Shown here in pieces: positions 8,648-18,759 of a stretch of DNA of 64,000 nt (its first letter is position 1; the number at the start of each line of letters is the position of its first letter). Both the position numbers and the translations under genes were made by a program. Origin of the DNA: Butyrivibrio sp. MB2005 (lineage in GTDB: Bacteria; Bacillota; Clostridia; Lachnospirales; Lachnospiraceae); contig NZ_AUJP01000004.1 in the NCBI RefSeq assembly GCF_000424285.1, positions 124,001-188,000 of the forward strand, read 5' to 3'. Below the pieces are notes generated by a model that had not been told where the DNA came from, did not search any database, and saw only the letters and a program-made list of their open reading frames with translations.

Positions 8648-9331
8648 ATGAAAAATATAGCGATCATTCCAGCGAGGAGTGGATCTAAGGGACTCCCTGA
8701 TAAGAATATCAGAGAACTTTGTGGTAAGCCTCTGATAGCGTATTCGATAGAAGCTGCAAATAAAAGTGGGCTTTTTGATGAGGTTTTTGTCTCTACTGAC
8801 TCCGAAAAATATGCCGATATTGCAAAAAATTGTGGTGCAAGTGTACCATTCCTTAGAAGCGATAAGAATGCAATGGATTCATCCAGCTCCTGGGATGTCG
8901 TGGAAGAAGTTTTAGAGAAATTTGAAACGATGGGGAAAGAGTTTGAGACCTTTTGCCTTCTTCAGCCCACTTCACCTCTTAGAAATTCGGATGACATAAT
9001 AAGAGCATATGAGACTTATAAGAAAAAAGATGCTAATGCGGTTGTGTCTGTATGTGAACTGGAGCATCCATTGTCCTGGTGCGGACAGCTCAGTGAAGAT
9101 TTGAGTATGGATGGATTTATATCCCAGGATTCTATGAATCAGAGACAGAAGCAAGCTGTTACATACAGATTAAACGGGGCAATCTATCTTGTGAATATTA
9201 AGAGTTTTAGAGAAGAACGGTTTTTATATAGGAAAGGCTGCTATGCCTGCATTATGGATAAGCGAAACAGCGTGGATATAGATACGATATTTGATTTTAA
9301 ATACGCCGAGTTTTTGCTGAAAGACGCATAA
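8648..9331 (+). CDS. neuA: CMP-nonulosonate synthetase (NeuA/LegF type)
   Basis: 227 residues from ATG 8648, chosen because AGGAG lies 7 nt upstream. An upstream in-frame start at 8618 would overlap the previous gene. The N-terminal 'AIIPARSGSKGLPDKNIREL' is the cytidylyltransferase signature, followed by 'LQPTSPLR' and 'YRLNGAIYLVN'. It activates a free nonulosonic acid with CTP to the CMP-sugar used by flagellin glycosyltransferases. It is the last gene before the flagellin promoter. Confidence 0.93.
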   Translation: MKNIAIIPARSGSKGLPDKNIRELCGKPLIAYSIEAANKSGLFDEVFVSTDSEKYADIAKNCGASVPFLRSDKNAMDSSSSWDVVEEVLEKFETMGKEFETFCLLQPTSPLRNSDDIIRAYETYKKKDANAVVSVCELEHPLSWCGQLSEDLSMDGFISQDSMNQRQKQAVTYRLNGAIYLVNIKSFREERFLYRKGCYACIMDKRNSVDIDTIFDFKYAEFLLKDA

Positions 9332-9396
9332 AATGGGACTTTTTAGACTGCTGTCATAAGTTTATAAATAATTTATATTTTTTTTGAGAAAAGGGG

Positions 9397-9424
9397 TTAA
9401 CTTTATGATAGTAGGTCCGATATA
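9397..9424 (+). promoter_or_regulatory. Sigma-28 (SigD) type promoter of flagellin gene 1
   Basis: TTAA at 9397-9400 and CCGATATA at 9417-9424 fit the motility sigma-factor pattern (TAAA, ~15 nt, GCCGATAT). The same elements with the same 20-bp offset lie upstream of the second flagellin (18857-18884). Both are preceded by an A-rich run and GGG. Confidence 0.8.
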
Positions 9425-9615
9425 ATGAATGTAGGAAACACAATGTGCATTAATTCTGTGGCACGGAACACGGCAATAATGTACATGTGCATATAGTAGG
9501 ATAGCAGGGAGAGAGCAGCCTAGGAACTCCGCTCGCCGGATATCCGAATCGAAACACAATCAAATTTTAATTACCGCAAAAGGATTTGCGGCGTACACAA
9601 ACAAGGAGGTATATT
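9425..9615 (+). promoter_or_regulatory. Long flagellin 5' leader with repeated GGA motifs
   Basis: About 185 nt separate the promoter from the flagellin ATG and contain no gene. The leader has several GGA triplets (near 9488, 9522, 9538, 9581 and in the AGGAGG site at 9603-9609) and short stems such as GGATATCC. CsrA binds RGGA motifs in flagellin leaders in Bacillus, and FliW is encoded upstream, so CsrA control is plausible but unproven. Confidence 0.4.
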
Positions 9616-11001
9616 ATGGTAGTACAACACAATTTAACAGCGATGAACGCTAACAGAATGCTCGGAGTAACAACTGGTCAGCAGTCCAAGTCAGCAGAGA
9701 AGCTCTCTTCAGGTTATCAGATTAACCGTGCAGCAGATGATGCAGCAGGTCTTTCAATTTCCGAAAAGATGAGAAAGCAGATCAGAGGTCTTGATCGCGC
9801 ATCCACCAACGCAGATGATGGTGTAAGCGCAGTTCAGACAGCAGAAGGTGCACTCACAGAAGTACACGATATGCTGCAGAGAATGAACGAACTTGCAGTT
9901 CAGGCTGCTAACGGAACAAATAGTACACAGGACCGTTCATCCATACAGGATGAGATCAATCAGCTGACAACTGAGATTGACCGTGTTGCTGAGACAACAA
10001 AGTTCAACGAGACATATCTGCTTAAGGGTGGCCAGGGCTTCAAAGATAAGTACATGGCAGCTCATGATGCAGGTCTTGAAGGAACTCTTGCTGACACAGG
10101 TAAGAAGGGCGTGTTCACAGCTTATGTAACGGCAGATACAGATAAGACTATCGCTGGTAAAGAGTACCACATCGGTGCAGCTTCTGATGCTATCAGCACA
10201 AAGCAGGCTTCTATCACAAACGCAGCTTCTGTAACAATCAATGGAACAACTTATGTTAGAGGAACAAGTTCTCTTGACAATGCTACACCTATCTTCAAGT
10301 ATGGGGATGATGAGTATTCTATTGATGAAGTTAAGGCAATGGTAGTTGACGGTGCTAAGGTTGCTGTTGCAGGTGGCACAACTCGTACAGCTGTTGACTG
10401 GAAACTTGATAAGAACATTTCTGTATCTCAGGCTACATCTAAGATGAAGGATGCTCTTCTCCAGGCAAACAAGATTGGTGTTGACGCTAAGAAGCAGGGT
10501 AGTGTAGCAGTAAACGTTAATAATGGTGTAACCACAAGTAACGGTACACTGTACACATTCTCTATCACAAAGCAGACAGCACATGTTGCTAAGGATCTTG
10601 GCCTCCAGCTCCACGTTGGTGCAGATGCTGACATGAGTAACAAGATCACTGTTGGTGTAGAAGTAATGAGCGCTGCAAATCTTGGTATCCAGAACCTCAA
10701 CGTAGTTGATGGATCCGGTGTTGCTGCAACCTATGCAATCGATGCAATTGAAGATGCTATCAAGAAAGTATCTGAGCAGAGATCTGCACTCGGTGCTGTA
10801 CAGAACAGATTAGAGCACACAATTAAGAACGTTGATAACGTAGTAGAGAATACCACAGCAGCTGAGTCCCGTATCCGTGATACAGACATGGCTAATGAGA
10901 TGGTTACCTACAGCAAGAATAACATTCTTGCACAGGCAGGCCAGTCAATGCTTGCTCAGGCTAACCAGTCCAACCAGGGTGTTCTTTCACTCCTCGGCTA
11001 A
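9616..11001 (+). CDS. Flagellin 1
   Basis: 461 residues from ATG 9616, set by AAGGAGG 8 nt upstream. The conserved D0/D1 N terminus ('VVQHNLTAMNANRMLG', 'INRAADDAAGLSISEKMR') and C terminus ('RIRDTDMANEMVTYSKNNIL', ending in 'QGVLSLLG') flank a central ~220-residue variable domain. Flagellin polymerises into the external filament and is the expected target of the surrounding glycosylation genes. It is monocistronic, from the sigma-28 promoter at 9397 to the terminator at 11044. Its paralog at 19037 is nearly identical at both ends but diverges in the middle. Confidence 0.97.
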   Translation: MVVQHNLTAMNANRMLGVTTGQQSKSAEKLSSGYQINRAADDAAGLSISEKMRKQIRGLDRASTNADDGVSAVQTAEGALTEVHDMLQRMNELAVQAANGTNSTQDRSSIQDEINQLTTEIDRVAETTKFNETYLLKGGQGFKDKYMAAHDAGLEGTLADTGKKGVFTAYVTADTDKTIAGKEYHIGAASDAISTKQASITNAASVTINGTTYVRGTSSLDNATPIFKYGDDEYSIDEVKAMVVDGAKVAVAGGTTRTAVDWKLDKNISVSQATSKMKDALLQANKIGVDAKKQGSVAVNVNNGVTTSNGTLYTFSITKQTAHVAKDLGLQLHVGADADMSNKITVGVEVMSAANLGIQNLNVVDGSGVAATYAIDAIEDAIKKVSEQRSALGAVQNRLEHTIKNVDNVVENTTAAESRIRDTDMANEMVTYSKNNILAQAGQSMLAQANQSNQGVLSLLG

Positions 11002-11043
11002 TCACGTTAGCGAAATACTAGAGTACTTTAAGTACAACCATAG

Positions 11044-11073
11044 AAAGGGCTCTCCCGCAAGGGAGAGTTCTTT
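11044..11073 (+). terminator. Rho-independent terminator after flagellin 1
   Basis: GGGCTCTCCC and GGGAGAG pair around a GCAA tetraloop, followed by TTCTTT. The AAAG before the stem can also pair with this tail, so the hairpin may act in both directions. Confidence 0.85.
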
Positions 11074-11079
11074 CCATAT

Positions 11080-11108
11080 ATGACTTTATCGGGTTTACAT
11101 GATATAAT
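11080..11108 (+). promoter_or_regulatory. Putative sigma-A promoter of the Maf/DUF115 operon
   Basis: TATAAT at 11103-11108 with ATGACT 17 bp upstream. The -35 is weak, but no other promoter is evident before the run of genes from 11153 to 18752. Confidence 0.4.
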
Positions 11109-11152
11109 TATCAATATATTAATATATTGTACGATTATTGTCAGGGGGATTT

Positions 11153-11458
11153 ATGAGTCAGTTACAGGATATGGGAAGACAGGTAATTGCCAACAATGAT
11201 AAGGCTGCAGATATGATTTATCAGAGGAAACCGGGAGGCATCGAGATGGTTGCTCCGGTTATGAAGTTGCTTGTTACATTTACTGAGCTTCTGGTTCAGA
11301 GTGGTAAAGCAGATGCAGATCATGCAGATCAGATGCAGGAGTGGCAGACTGACTTTACAAGACTTGCCGAAGCAAACCAGCAAGGTGATTATATTCTTGT
11401 AGCAGATATTCTTCATCATGATCTTAATCGAGAGATTGAGGAGTGGATTAAAAAGTAA
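11153..11458 (+). CDS. Small helical protein preceding Maf genes
   Basis: 101 residues from ATG 11153 (AGGGGGA upstream; an in-frame TTG at 11138 is rejected). I do not recognise a named family. It is predicted all-helical and has a conserved-looking end, 'GDYILVADILHHDLNREIEEW', with the D-Y-x-L-x-A-D pattern. It is the first gene of the operon encoding three DUF115 proteins, so a helper or chaperone role in flagellin modification is plausible. Confidence 0.7.
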   Translation: MSQLQDMGRQVIANNDKAADMIYQRKPGGIEMVAPVMKLLVTFTELLVQSGKADADHADQMQEWQTDFTRLAEANQQGDYILVADILHHDLNREIEEWIKK

Positions 11459-11476
11459 AATACGGGAAAATTGTTT

Positions 11477-13303
11477 ATGACTTTTGAGGGGAGAGTAATA
11501 AACGAATTACATAAGGATGAGAACCTTAGAAATAGAAATTTTGATGCATTCGAAAAAAGATATAATGTAAGGCCTAAGGTGAATCAAAACGAAGATAAAA
11601 TGTACCGGATTGAAACATCTAATGATGGACAGCCGGTACTGTTTATTAATGGTGCACTATCGGGCAGAGACTTAAGGTTAAACAGTTCTTACTCACCTTC
11701 ATATGAAGCTTCAAGGTGGGCACAATATATAATTACCCCCAATCGAAGGTCTTTGGTTTTTTTAATGGGCTTTTCTTCAGGCATATATTTGAGAATGCTT
11801 TTGGATAGATACCGCCCTGATACTACCTTTTTTGTTTATGAGCCAAACGAAGCTCTTTTTTCTTATGTCTGCGCATTTGCGGATTTCACAGACATTATTT
11901 CGCATATAAGAATAAATCTGTTTATAACAGAATATCAGATAAAAAATTTAACAAATGAGCTTCTAAGTGAAGCAATAACTTATAGATCCGAAGCTCAGAA
12001 AATAGTAACGCCCTTTTATGGTGAAGATGAATTTTATTCGAATGCCTGCCATCAGCTTGAGGCATCTATGGTGACCAGTAAAGATTTTCAGGAAGGTACT
12101 GCAAGAGAGGCTCTTAAATGCAGGATATATGCCTGGAATCATATGGATAAGTCATATGTTCTGCCTCAGTTAAAAGAGAAAGTGAAACCCGGAACGGCTG
12201 CTGTCATCGTTTCTGCAGGCCCATCTCTTAATAAAAATGTAGATGACTTAAGCAAAATAAAGGGACATGCGGTTATTATTTGCACGGACAGAGCAGCAAG
12301 CGTGCTGGCAGAGCATGATATTAAGCCGGATATATTGATAACTATGGATGCAGAAAAGAGTTCTGAATATTTAAATCTTGATGCATATAAGGACACATAT
12401 CTTTTGGCTTCATACCAAACAAACACGGAGACACAGAAACTATTTGAGGGAAGGTGTATATTTTTCCATGCTCTTAAATATGAACAGGAACTGATTGGGG
12501 ATAAAGTCGGTGAGCAGGCTTTTGACCATGGAGGAAATGTTGCAGGTGCGGCATTTGTTGTGTGTAGGGATTTGGGAATAAAGAAGATAATATTCGTTGG
12601 ACAGGATTTGGCCTTTACCGGAGGAAGGCACCATGCAGATAGTAGAGATGAAGGAAACCCTGATATAGTAAAGAGATTTGTTGAAGGAAGTATTGAAGAA
12701 AAAGTTGAAACAAATGAGATGTGGATTGCTTTCAGAGATTTTTTCGAGAGGCAGATAGCCATGAATCTGGATATTTCAGTTATCGATGCCACTGAAGGCG
12801 GCGCAAAAATACATGGTGCTAAGGTAAAGAACCTTAATGAAGTTGCTAATGAATTAAGTGGACAGGAATTTGATTCCGGTAAGCTTTTTGAGAATTTGGA
12901 ATATGCCCAGACTTCCAAGGAAAAAGAAAAAACAGTAGAAATAATAAAACAATGGATAAGTGACCTTGAAATAATAGCAGACATTTCAAAGAAACTTGAA
13001 GAAATATGTGGGCAGTTGATAAAAGCCTGTAAATATCATGACATAAATGATGCAGCATATTCAAAAAAGAGGAAACAACTTGGAGAATATAAATTGATGA
13101 TTCATAAGAAACATGTGTATGAGCTTATGGAACATTTGTGGATTAAGGATATGTATGCTATTCCGGAACTGGTTTTATTTATAAGAAATAATGAGGAAGC
13201 ATTGCCTGTACTGGAGAATGCCAAAGAATTCTATTCAAAGCTTCCGGAGGATTGCAGAAGTTTAAAACAGGAACTTATTGATTCAGTAAATAAATTAGCT
13301 TAA
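11477..13303 (+). CDS. Motility accessory factor-like DUF115 protein, copy 1
   Basis: About 608 residues from ATG 11477 (GGGAAAA upstream; an in-frame TTG at 11471 is possible). The central DUF115/MptE-like domain is marked by 'VSAGPSLNKNVDDL' near residue 245, 'IKGHAVIICTDRAASVL' and 'IIFVGQDLAFTGGRHHAD'. Proteins of this family (Maf) transfer nonulosonic acids to flagellin Ser/Thr before export. The N-terminal ~220 residues and helical C-terminal ~150 residues are shared with the two genes that follow. Cytoplasmic: no signal peptide. Confidence 0.88.
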   Translation: MTFEGRVINELHKDENLRNRNFDAFEKRYNVRPKVNQNEDKMYRIETSNDGQPVLFINGALSGRDLRLNSSYSPSYEASRWAQYIITPNRRSLVFLMGFSSGIYLRMLLDRYRPDTTFFVYEPNEALFSYVCAFADFTDIISHIRINLFITEYQIKNLTNELLSEAITYRSEAQKIVTPFYGEDEFYSNACHQLEASMVTSKDFQEGTAREALKCRIYAWNHMDKSYVLPQLKEKVKPGTAAVIVSAGPSLNKNVDDLSKIKGHAVIICTDRAASVLAEHDIKPDILITMDAEKSSEYLNLDAYKDTYLLASYQTNTETQKLFEGRCIFFHALKYEQELIGDKVGEQAFDHGGNVAGAAFVVCRDLGIKKIIFVGQDLAFTGGRHHADSRDEGNPDIVKRFVEGSIEEKVETNEMWIAFRDFFERQIAMNLDISVIDATEGGAKIHGAKVKNLNEVANELSGQEFDSGKLFENLEYAQTSKEKEKTVEIIKQWISDLEIIADISKKLEEICGQLIKACKYHDINDAAYSKKRKQLGEYKLMIHKKHVYELMEHLWIKDMYAIPELVLFIRNNEEALPVLENAKEFYSKLPEDCRSLKQELIDSVNKLA

Positions 13304-13314
13304 GAGGAAATGAT

Positions 13315-15183
13315 ATGGCAGCAGATAATATGCAGAGAACTGGACTTGTAAAAAACGAAAAAATAAGAGAAAAGAATTTTGAACTTTTCAAACAAAGATA
13401 CGGTGCAGAACTCACGATAGACCCTGACGAAGATGAGAAATACAGGATGGAAGAAGCTGAGGATGGAGAAATAGTTCTGTATATTAGGGATGTTACTCCG
13501 GGGCAGGATCTTCGTCTTAACAGTATATATAATCCTTCTTATGAAGCTGCCAGATGGGCAGAAAAGCAGGAAATTCTTAACAGGAGAACTACATTAGTTA
13601 TTCTTGGTTTTTCCACGAGTGTTTTTGTAAGAGCTTTGTTTAAAAAATTAAGGCCTGATTCCGTATTTTTTGTATATGAGCCCTTAGAGAATTTATTCTC
13701 ATTTGTTTGCGCTTTTGCTGATTTGAGTGACATTATCACGGAACCCAGAATCAGATTGTATGTTACAGAAAACCAGCGTAAAAACATATCAAACGATATG
13801 ATACATGATCTTGCGACTTTTAGACCGGAGTCTAAAGGAATTATTACCCCTTTCTATTCAGAAAATGAAGCGTTTAATAAGCTATGTCATGAAATGGAAA
13901 ATGTTATGGGAACCACCGCATGCTACCAGCAGGACAGGGGAAGAAATGCCTTAAGATGCAGAATGTTTGCCTGGAACCATATGAGAAATGCGCACATTCT
14001 TGCGGATCTTCGTGACAGAATACCTAAGGATATTCCGCTTATTATAGTATCCGCAGGACCGTCTCTTAGAAAAAATGCTGAAGTGTTAAAAAGAATAAAA
14101 GGTCATGCATTCATTCTATCAACAGACAGGGCGCTTATGGTTCTGGATGAATATGATATTACACCGGATGCCGTAATATCCCTTGATGCCGAGAAGAGCC
14201 CGGATTTTATGAATGTTAAAGTCGCACAGAATATACCTGTAATATGTTCATATCAGCTTAATTCTGAAAGCCAGAAGCTTTTTTATGGCAGAAGAATATT
14301 TTATCATGCCCTTGGATATGAATATGACCTTATAGGTCCCAAGGTAGAAGCCCAAAATGGTCTTGATCAGGGAGGAAATGTTTCAGGAGGAGCTTTCACT
14401 GTATGTGAATTTTTGGGGATAAAGACTGTGATACTTATTGGTCAGGATCTGGCATTCCTAAATGGTAAGCATCATGCAGATGGAAGAAATGACGGAGTGC
14501 CTCTTACTGCAGCAAAGGAAATAAAGGGAATTAATGGAGAAATGGTTCTAAGTAATGATATGTGGATAGGCTTTAGAGATTTCTTCGAAAGAAGGATAGC
14601 TGCAAATCCTGATATGAGAGTTATAGATGCTACAGAGGGAGGTGCTCTTATTGAGGGAACAGAGATAATGACTCTTGCAGAGGTTGCAGATAAAGTATGC
14701 ACAAAAGAGTATGACCTTCAAAAGATATTTGATGATCTCCCCAATGCTCAAAGCGATAAAGAATATGAGGAGATGCTTGAACGTGAGGAACAATGGCTTG
14801 AGCAACTTGATATGATAGCTGAAAACTCTAAAGAGCTTGAGGTCCTAAGCAGGCAACTTCTTAGAATCAGTAAATATCAAAGCATTGATGATGCGGCAGC
14901 AACTAAAAAGCTGAATAAAATGGATAAGCTTCGATTAGAAATATATGAGACCAGAATAAATACTCTTATGGAAGAATTCTGGATAGAGGATTTATATTCT
15001 ATTCCGGACTATACCTTTATGGTCAGAAATAATGAGGAAGCGATCCCTGTATTTGAAAGCGCTATGAAGTTTTATGGAAAATATCCAGAAGATTGCATGA
15101 GCCTGAAAAAAGAACTGCAGGAAGCAATTGCGAAGGGAAAAGAGGATTACGAGAAGGAAAAAAGAGGCGAAAAGATAGATTAA
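13315..15183 (+). CDS. Motility accessory factor-like DUF115 protein, copy 2
   Basis: 622 residues. It is a close paralog of its neighbours across the whole length: 'LRLNSIYNPSYEAARWAE' near the start, 'VSAGPSLRKNAEVL' in the DUF115 core, 'ILIGQDLAFLNGKHHADG' and 'MWIGFRDFFERRI'. AGAGGAAA precedes the ATG, 11 bp after copy 1. Three tandem copies suggest several acceptor sites, several donor sugars, or separate service of the two flagellins. It has the longest C-terminal coiled, Lys/Glu-rich tail of the three. Confidence 0.88.
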   Translation: MAADNMQRTGLVKNEKIREKNFELFKQRYGAELTIDPDEDEKYRMEEAEDGEIVLYIRDVTPGQDLRLNSIYNPSYEAARWAEKQEILNRRTTLVILGFSTSVFVRALFKKLRPDSVFFVYEPLENLFSFVCAFADLSDIITEPRIRLYVTENQRKNISNDMIHDLATFRPESKGIITPFYSENEAFNKLCHEMENVMGTTACYQQDRGRNALRCRMFAWNHMRNAHILADLRDRIPKDIPLIIVSAGPSLRKNAEVLKRIKGHAFILSTDRALMVLDEYDITPDAVISLDAEKSPDFMNVKVAQNIPVICSYQLNSESQKLFYGRRIFYHALGYEYDLIGPKVEAQNGLDQGGNVSGGAFTVCEFLGIKTVILIGQDLAFLNGKHHADGRNDGVPLTAAKEIKGINGEMVLSNDMWIGFRDFFERRIAANPDMRVIDATEGGALIEGTEIMTLAEVADKVCTKEYDLQKIFDDLPNAQSDKEYEEMLEREEQWLEQLDMIAENSKELEVLSRQLLRISKYQSIDDAAATKKLNKMDKLRLEIYETRINTLMEEFWIEDLYSIPDYTFMVRNNEEAIPVFESAMKFYGKYPEDCMSLKKELQEAIAKGKEDYEKEKRGEKID

Positions 15184-15201
15184 ATATCATCGGGCAAAGT
15201 T

Positions 15202-16980
15202 ATGACTGACATTTATAACAAAAACAGAGATGCCTTTCTAAGAAGGTATGGGATTGTAATTCCGGAACTTAATAGTGAAGATAGTCTCTATGCGCTCGAC
15301 TTCTCAAAGGACGGGGATGCTGTATTAAATGTGACTATAGATTCTAATGGCAAAAAGCTTCGCCTAAACAGCCTCTATAGCCCTGCTTATGAGGCAAGGT
15401 CCTGGATAAAGGGGAGAGATATACCCGGAAGAAGGACCACAGTTTTGGTTTGCGGCTTTTCAACGGGTGTTTTCCTTAGAGAAATGCTAAGCACTTATAG
15501 ACCTGATACTATTTTCTTCTTATATGAACCACAAGAAGAGTTATTTTACTATGTGTGCGGCCATATTGATATTTCTAATCTGATCTTGAATAACCGTGTA
15601 TATATGTTCATTACAGATGAACAGAAAAACAGAATGGTGGATTTGGTATATAACGATATACTACTTGGCAGATCGGAAGTAATGGGGATCACAACTCCGT
15701 TTTATGCAGAGGATAACCGCTTTAGGAACATATGTGATGAGATAGGAAAGCTAAGTGTATCTGTTCGCAATTTTAAAAAAAGTCGTGGAAGAAATGCCTT
15801 AAGGTGCAGAATTTACGCATGGAACCACATGGAGGGATGTCGCTTCTTATCTGATTTAAAGGAGGTTTATCCTAAGGGGTGTCCCGGGGTTATAGTGTCT
15901 GCCGGACCATCTCTTAACGAAAATGTTGAAGATCTGAAAAAAATAAAGGGACATGCTTTTATTCTTGCAACTGACAGATCCCTTAGTGTTTTAAAGGAAC
16001 ATGACATAGTACCTGATGCCGCCATATCGGTTGATGCTATTAAAAGTCCGGAATACCTGGAGTATGCTTATGAAAAAGACATACCCATAATATGCTCATA
16101 TCAGCTCAATATTGATGCTCAAAAGAAGGCTGGCGGAAATCTTATCTATTTTGATGCTATTAGCTATGAACGTGCACTTTTTGGAGATAAGGCAAATTTT
16201 GGATCCGGATTAGATATGGGAGGAAATGTAGCGGGAGGAGCATTTGTAGTACTTAAGCTTCTTGGAGCAAAGACGATCATCCTTGTTGGTCAGAACCTGT
16301 CATATAAAAATGGGAAGCATCATGCGGATAATATAGATGAAGGAATGCAGGAAATTTCAAATGATGTTGAGGTACCGGGAATTGATGGCAAAATGGTTGT
16401 CAGTAACAGGATGTGGATAAGTTATAGAAATTTCTTTGAGAGACAGATAGTACAGAACCCTGGGATAAAGGTGATTGATGCAACAGAGGGCGGAGTACTT
16501 ATTAAAGGATGCGATATAAAAAAACTGAAAGATGTGGCCAAAGATATTGAAGAAAAAAGCTATGATTTTTCAGGCATAATTTCTGATCAGGCATATAAAA
16601 CATCTGGGGTACTAAATGGAAATATAGAAAATGTACTGAAAGCATGGTTAGATGAACTCAGTAATATAAGAGATGTTTCGCTTGAAATAGTAAGACTATT
16701 GGATGAACTAATTAGCGTCGGTGAGAACAAAAAGAATGAAGTTACAAATGAGAATGATCATATTCAGAAGATTGGTAAATTAAGAGAATCCATGTATGGA
16801 ATGAAAATGTATTCTTTGCTTGAAGAGTATTGGATTGAGGATATGTATTCCATTCCGGATAGATTGCTTGTTTTGCAGGATGGCAGTGTGTTGGAAACAT
16901 GTAGAGAAGTTAGAGATTATTATGCCGGTCTGTCTAAAGATTGCAGGACACTTAGCGATGAGATGACCAAATATTTTTGA
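15202..16980 (+). CDS. Motility accessory factor-like DUF115 protein, copy 3
   Basis: 592 residues with the same architecture: 'LRLNSLYSPAYEARSW', 'VSAGPSLNENVEDL', 'IILVGQNLSYKNGKHHAD', 'MWISYRNFFERQI'. In the motif read GQDLAF in copies 1 and 2, this copy has GQNLSY, so an acidic residue in the presumed donor site is Asn. That is a visible difference that could alter donor preference or activity. It begins 18 bp after copy 2 and is followed 20 bp later by a glycosyltransferase gene. Confidence 0.88.
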   Translation: MTDIYNKNRDAFLRRYGIVIPELNSEDSLYALDFSKDGDAVLNVTIDSNGKKLRLNSLYSPAYEARSWIKGRDIPGRRTTVLVCGFSTGVFLREMLSTYRPDTIFFLYEPQEELFYYVCGHIDISNLILNNRVYMFITDEQKNRMVDLVYNDILLGRSEVMGITTPFYAEDNRFRNICDEIGKLSVSVRNFKKSRGRNALRCRIYAWNHMEGCRFLSDLKEVYPKGCPGVIVSAGPSLNENVEDLKKIKGHAFILATDRSLSVLKEHDIVPDAAISVDAIKSPEYLEYAYEKDIPIICSYQLNIDAQKKAGGNLIYFDAISYERALFGDKANFGSGLDMGGNVAGGAFVVLKLLGAKTIILVGQNLSYKNGKHHADNIDEGMQEISNDVEVPGIDGKMVVSNRMWISYRNFFERQIVQNPGIKVIDATEGGVLIKGCDIKKLKDVAKDIEEKSYDFSGIISDQAYKTSGVLNGNIENVLKAWLDELSNIRDVSLEIVRLLDELISVGENKKNEVTNENDHIQKIGKLRESMYGMKMYSLLEEYWIEDMYSIPDRLLVLQDGSVLETCREVRDYYAGLSKDCRTLSDEMTKYF

Positions 16981-17000
16981 TGGCTGAATAGGGGGGGACT

Positions 17001-18752
17001 ATGTCAGTAAATGATATTTTGAAATATGCCTTCGATAAATTTGATGCGAATGAATATGATGAAGCCGTGATGGCTTTTATGGCTGCGCATCAGGCCAGCG
17101 ATGATCCGCAACAGAAAGATGACATTTTTCAAGTCATCAATGAAAGCTTTATTGCACCTAATGAAAATGAGTTCAAGAAGGCTTACGAGGATAATACCAA
17201 GTTCCTGTTAGAAAAAGGAAAACTACATCTTGATACCATTCCTGAATATGGCATGTTATCTTTGAAAATGATTCCTGCTTCAGATTCAAGGTTTTATGTA
17301 TGGAACGATGAAGAGAGTAGATTCGAAGGAAAGCAGCCAGTAATTATTGATGAGAATAAGTTAGATGATGTCTCTAACAGAGTGTTTTCGCCTATGTTGA
17401 TAGATGGATATTCTGATATGAGGCTTATTTTGCATGATGCAGAATCATCCAGAAATATGAGGATATATATGGTTCTGAAAAATGATCGCATGCTGAAACA
17501 ATTTTTTTCATACTTAACTATTCCGGGAATGGGGAAAATTCTTTGCGAATTGAATGTAGATATATTTGACGATAAATATACATTTGAAAAGTATATTCGA
17601 GAAAGCGGAGCGTATATACCCAGGAGAATAAAAAGCGAAGAACTTGATGAATATACTCAATTGATGACAGATATACATAATGAAAGAGTTAGCAGTACTC
17701 GAAAGGGAGATAATGTTTTTTTGTCAATTTGTATTCCCTCATGGAATCGCGGGAAAGAAGCATTGGAAACGGTCAAAAACCTACAACAACTGATGTATGA
17801 CGAAGAGATAGAAATAGTATTATGTAATAATAGCTCAACTAAACAGACGGATTACTATGAAAAGATAAATGAATTAGCAAGTTTGGATAAGCGAATTGTT
17901 TATAAAGAGCTGCCATCAACTTGTTATAGGGATAGTTTTGAAAATGTGATCGGTCTTCCAAGTGGTAAGTATGCCATTTTCTCTTCGGATCAGGATCACA
18001 TGATAACTGAAAATTTTGATGATGCAATTCAGTATATTTACAATAATAGTAATAATAACGTAGGAGTAATGACTTTTGAAACTATATCTCCTATAAGTAA
18101 AGTAATTTATTATAGGTGTGATAAGAGCATTGTACATACCAAGACGATGGAGAAAGTTGCTCTTGCATGCGGCTCCAATTATATTACCGGATTATGTTTC
18201 AATATGGATAATATTCGCAAAAACGGTTTATTGGAAAAAATAAAAAAGAAATATCATGAAAATGCAGATAATAAAATGTACGACGACTATACACATTGTG
18301 TATTAGCAGCTTATCTGGTTAAAAATAGTGAATATGCCTTTTCCGGAATGCCTTTATTTGAGGACGAAGCAGAGGAGGAAAGCTTATATTTAGATAATGG
18401 GGAGTTCAGACTCAAATATATTTTCCCGGAAAATAGGATGATAAGTATTAGAAATGAAACGGCAGTATTGATTGACTTGGAACTAGAACCTTCGGATCTT
18501 GCATTTTGCATTTTAAATACGTTTGCGAATGTATATAGATTATTGAGAATAGGATACTCTTTTTACCCGGAAATAATGCTTGAAAAGCACAGTTGGGAAG
18601 AAACGTGCGAAATAGTATTAAATACGCAAAAAGAAATTATTGATGATACGAAGGTGATTGAGTATATAGGGAATGATGATTTAAGGAAACTAATGGAGGA
18701 TAATATTGAAGCATACTATTTACGGGAATTAGCAAATAAAAAAATTACATAA
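17001..18752 (+). CDS. GT2-domain glycosyltransferase with long N-terminal region
   Basis: 583 residues, GGGGGG near the start serving as ribosome site. Residues 1-235 are unrecognised. They begin with a helical repeat-like segment ('ILKYAFDKFDANEYDEAVMAF', TPR-like). From about residue 241 the family-2 fold starts with 'LSICIPSWNRGKEALE', then 'IEIVLCNNSS' and an acidic 'SSDQDH' at the DXD position. It closes the Maf operon ahead of a strong terminator, so it probably adds or extends sugar on flagellin. Base composition is noticeably AT-richer than the Maf genes. Confidence 0.75.
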   Translation: MSVNDILKYAFDKFDANEYDEAVMAFMAAHQASDDPQQKDDIFQVINESFIAPNENEFKKAYEDNTKFLLEKGKLHLDTIPEYGMLSLKMIPASDSRFYVWNDEESRFEGKQPVIIDENKLDDVSNRVFSPMLIDGYSDMRLILHDAESSRNMRIYMVLKNDRMLKQFFSYLTIPGMGKILCELNVDIFDDKYTFEKYIRESGAYIPRRIKSEELDEYTQLMTDIHNERVSSTRKGDNVFLSICIPSWNRGKEALETVKNLQQLMYDEEIEIVLCNNSSTKQTDYYEKINELASLDKRIVYKELPSTCYRDSFENVIGLPSGKYAIFSSDQDHMITENFDDAIQYIYNNSNNNVGVMTFETISPISKVIYYRCDKSIVHTKTMEKVALACGSNYITGLCFNMDNIRKNGLLEKIKKKYHENADNKMYDDYTHCVLAAYLVKNSEYAFSGMPLFEDEAEEESLYLDNGEFRLKYIFPENRMISIRNETAVLIDLELEPSDLAFCILNTFANVYRLLRIGYSFYPEIMLEKHSWEETCEIVLNTQKEIIDDTKVIEYIGNDDLRKLMEDNIEAYYLRELANKKIT

Positions 18753-18759
18753 AGGATGA

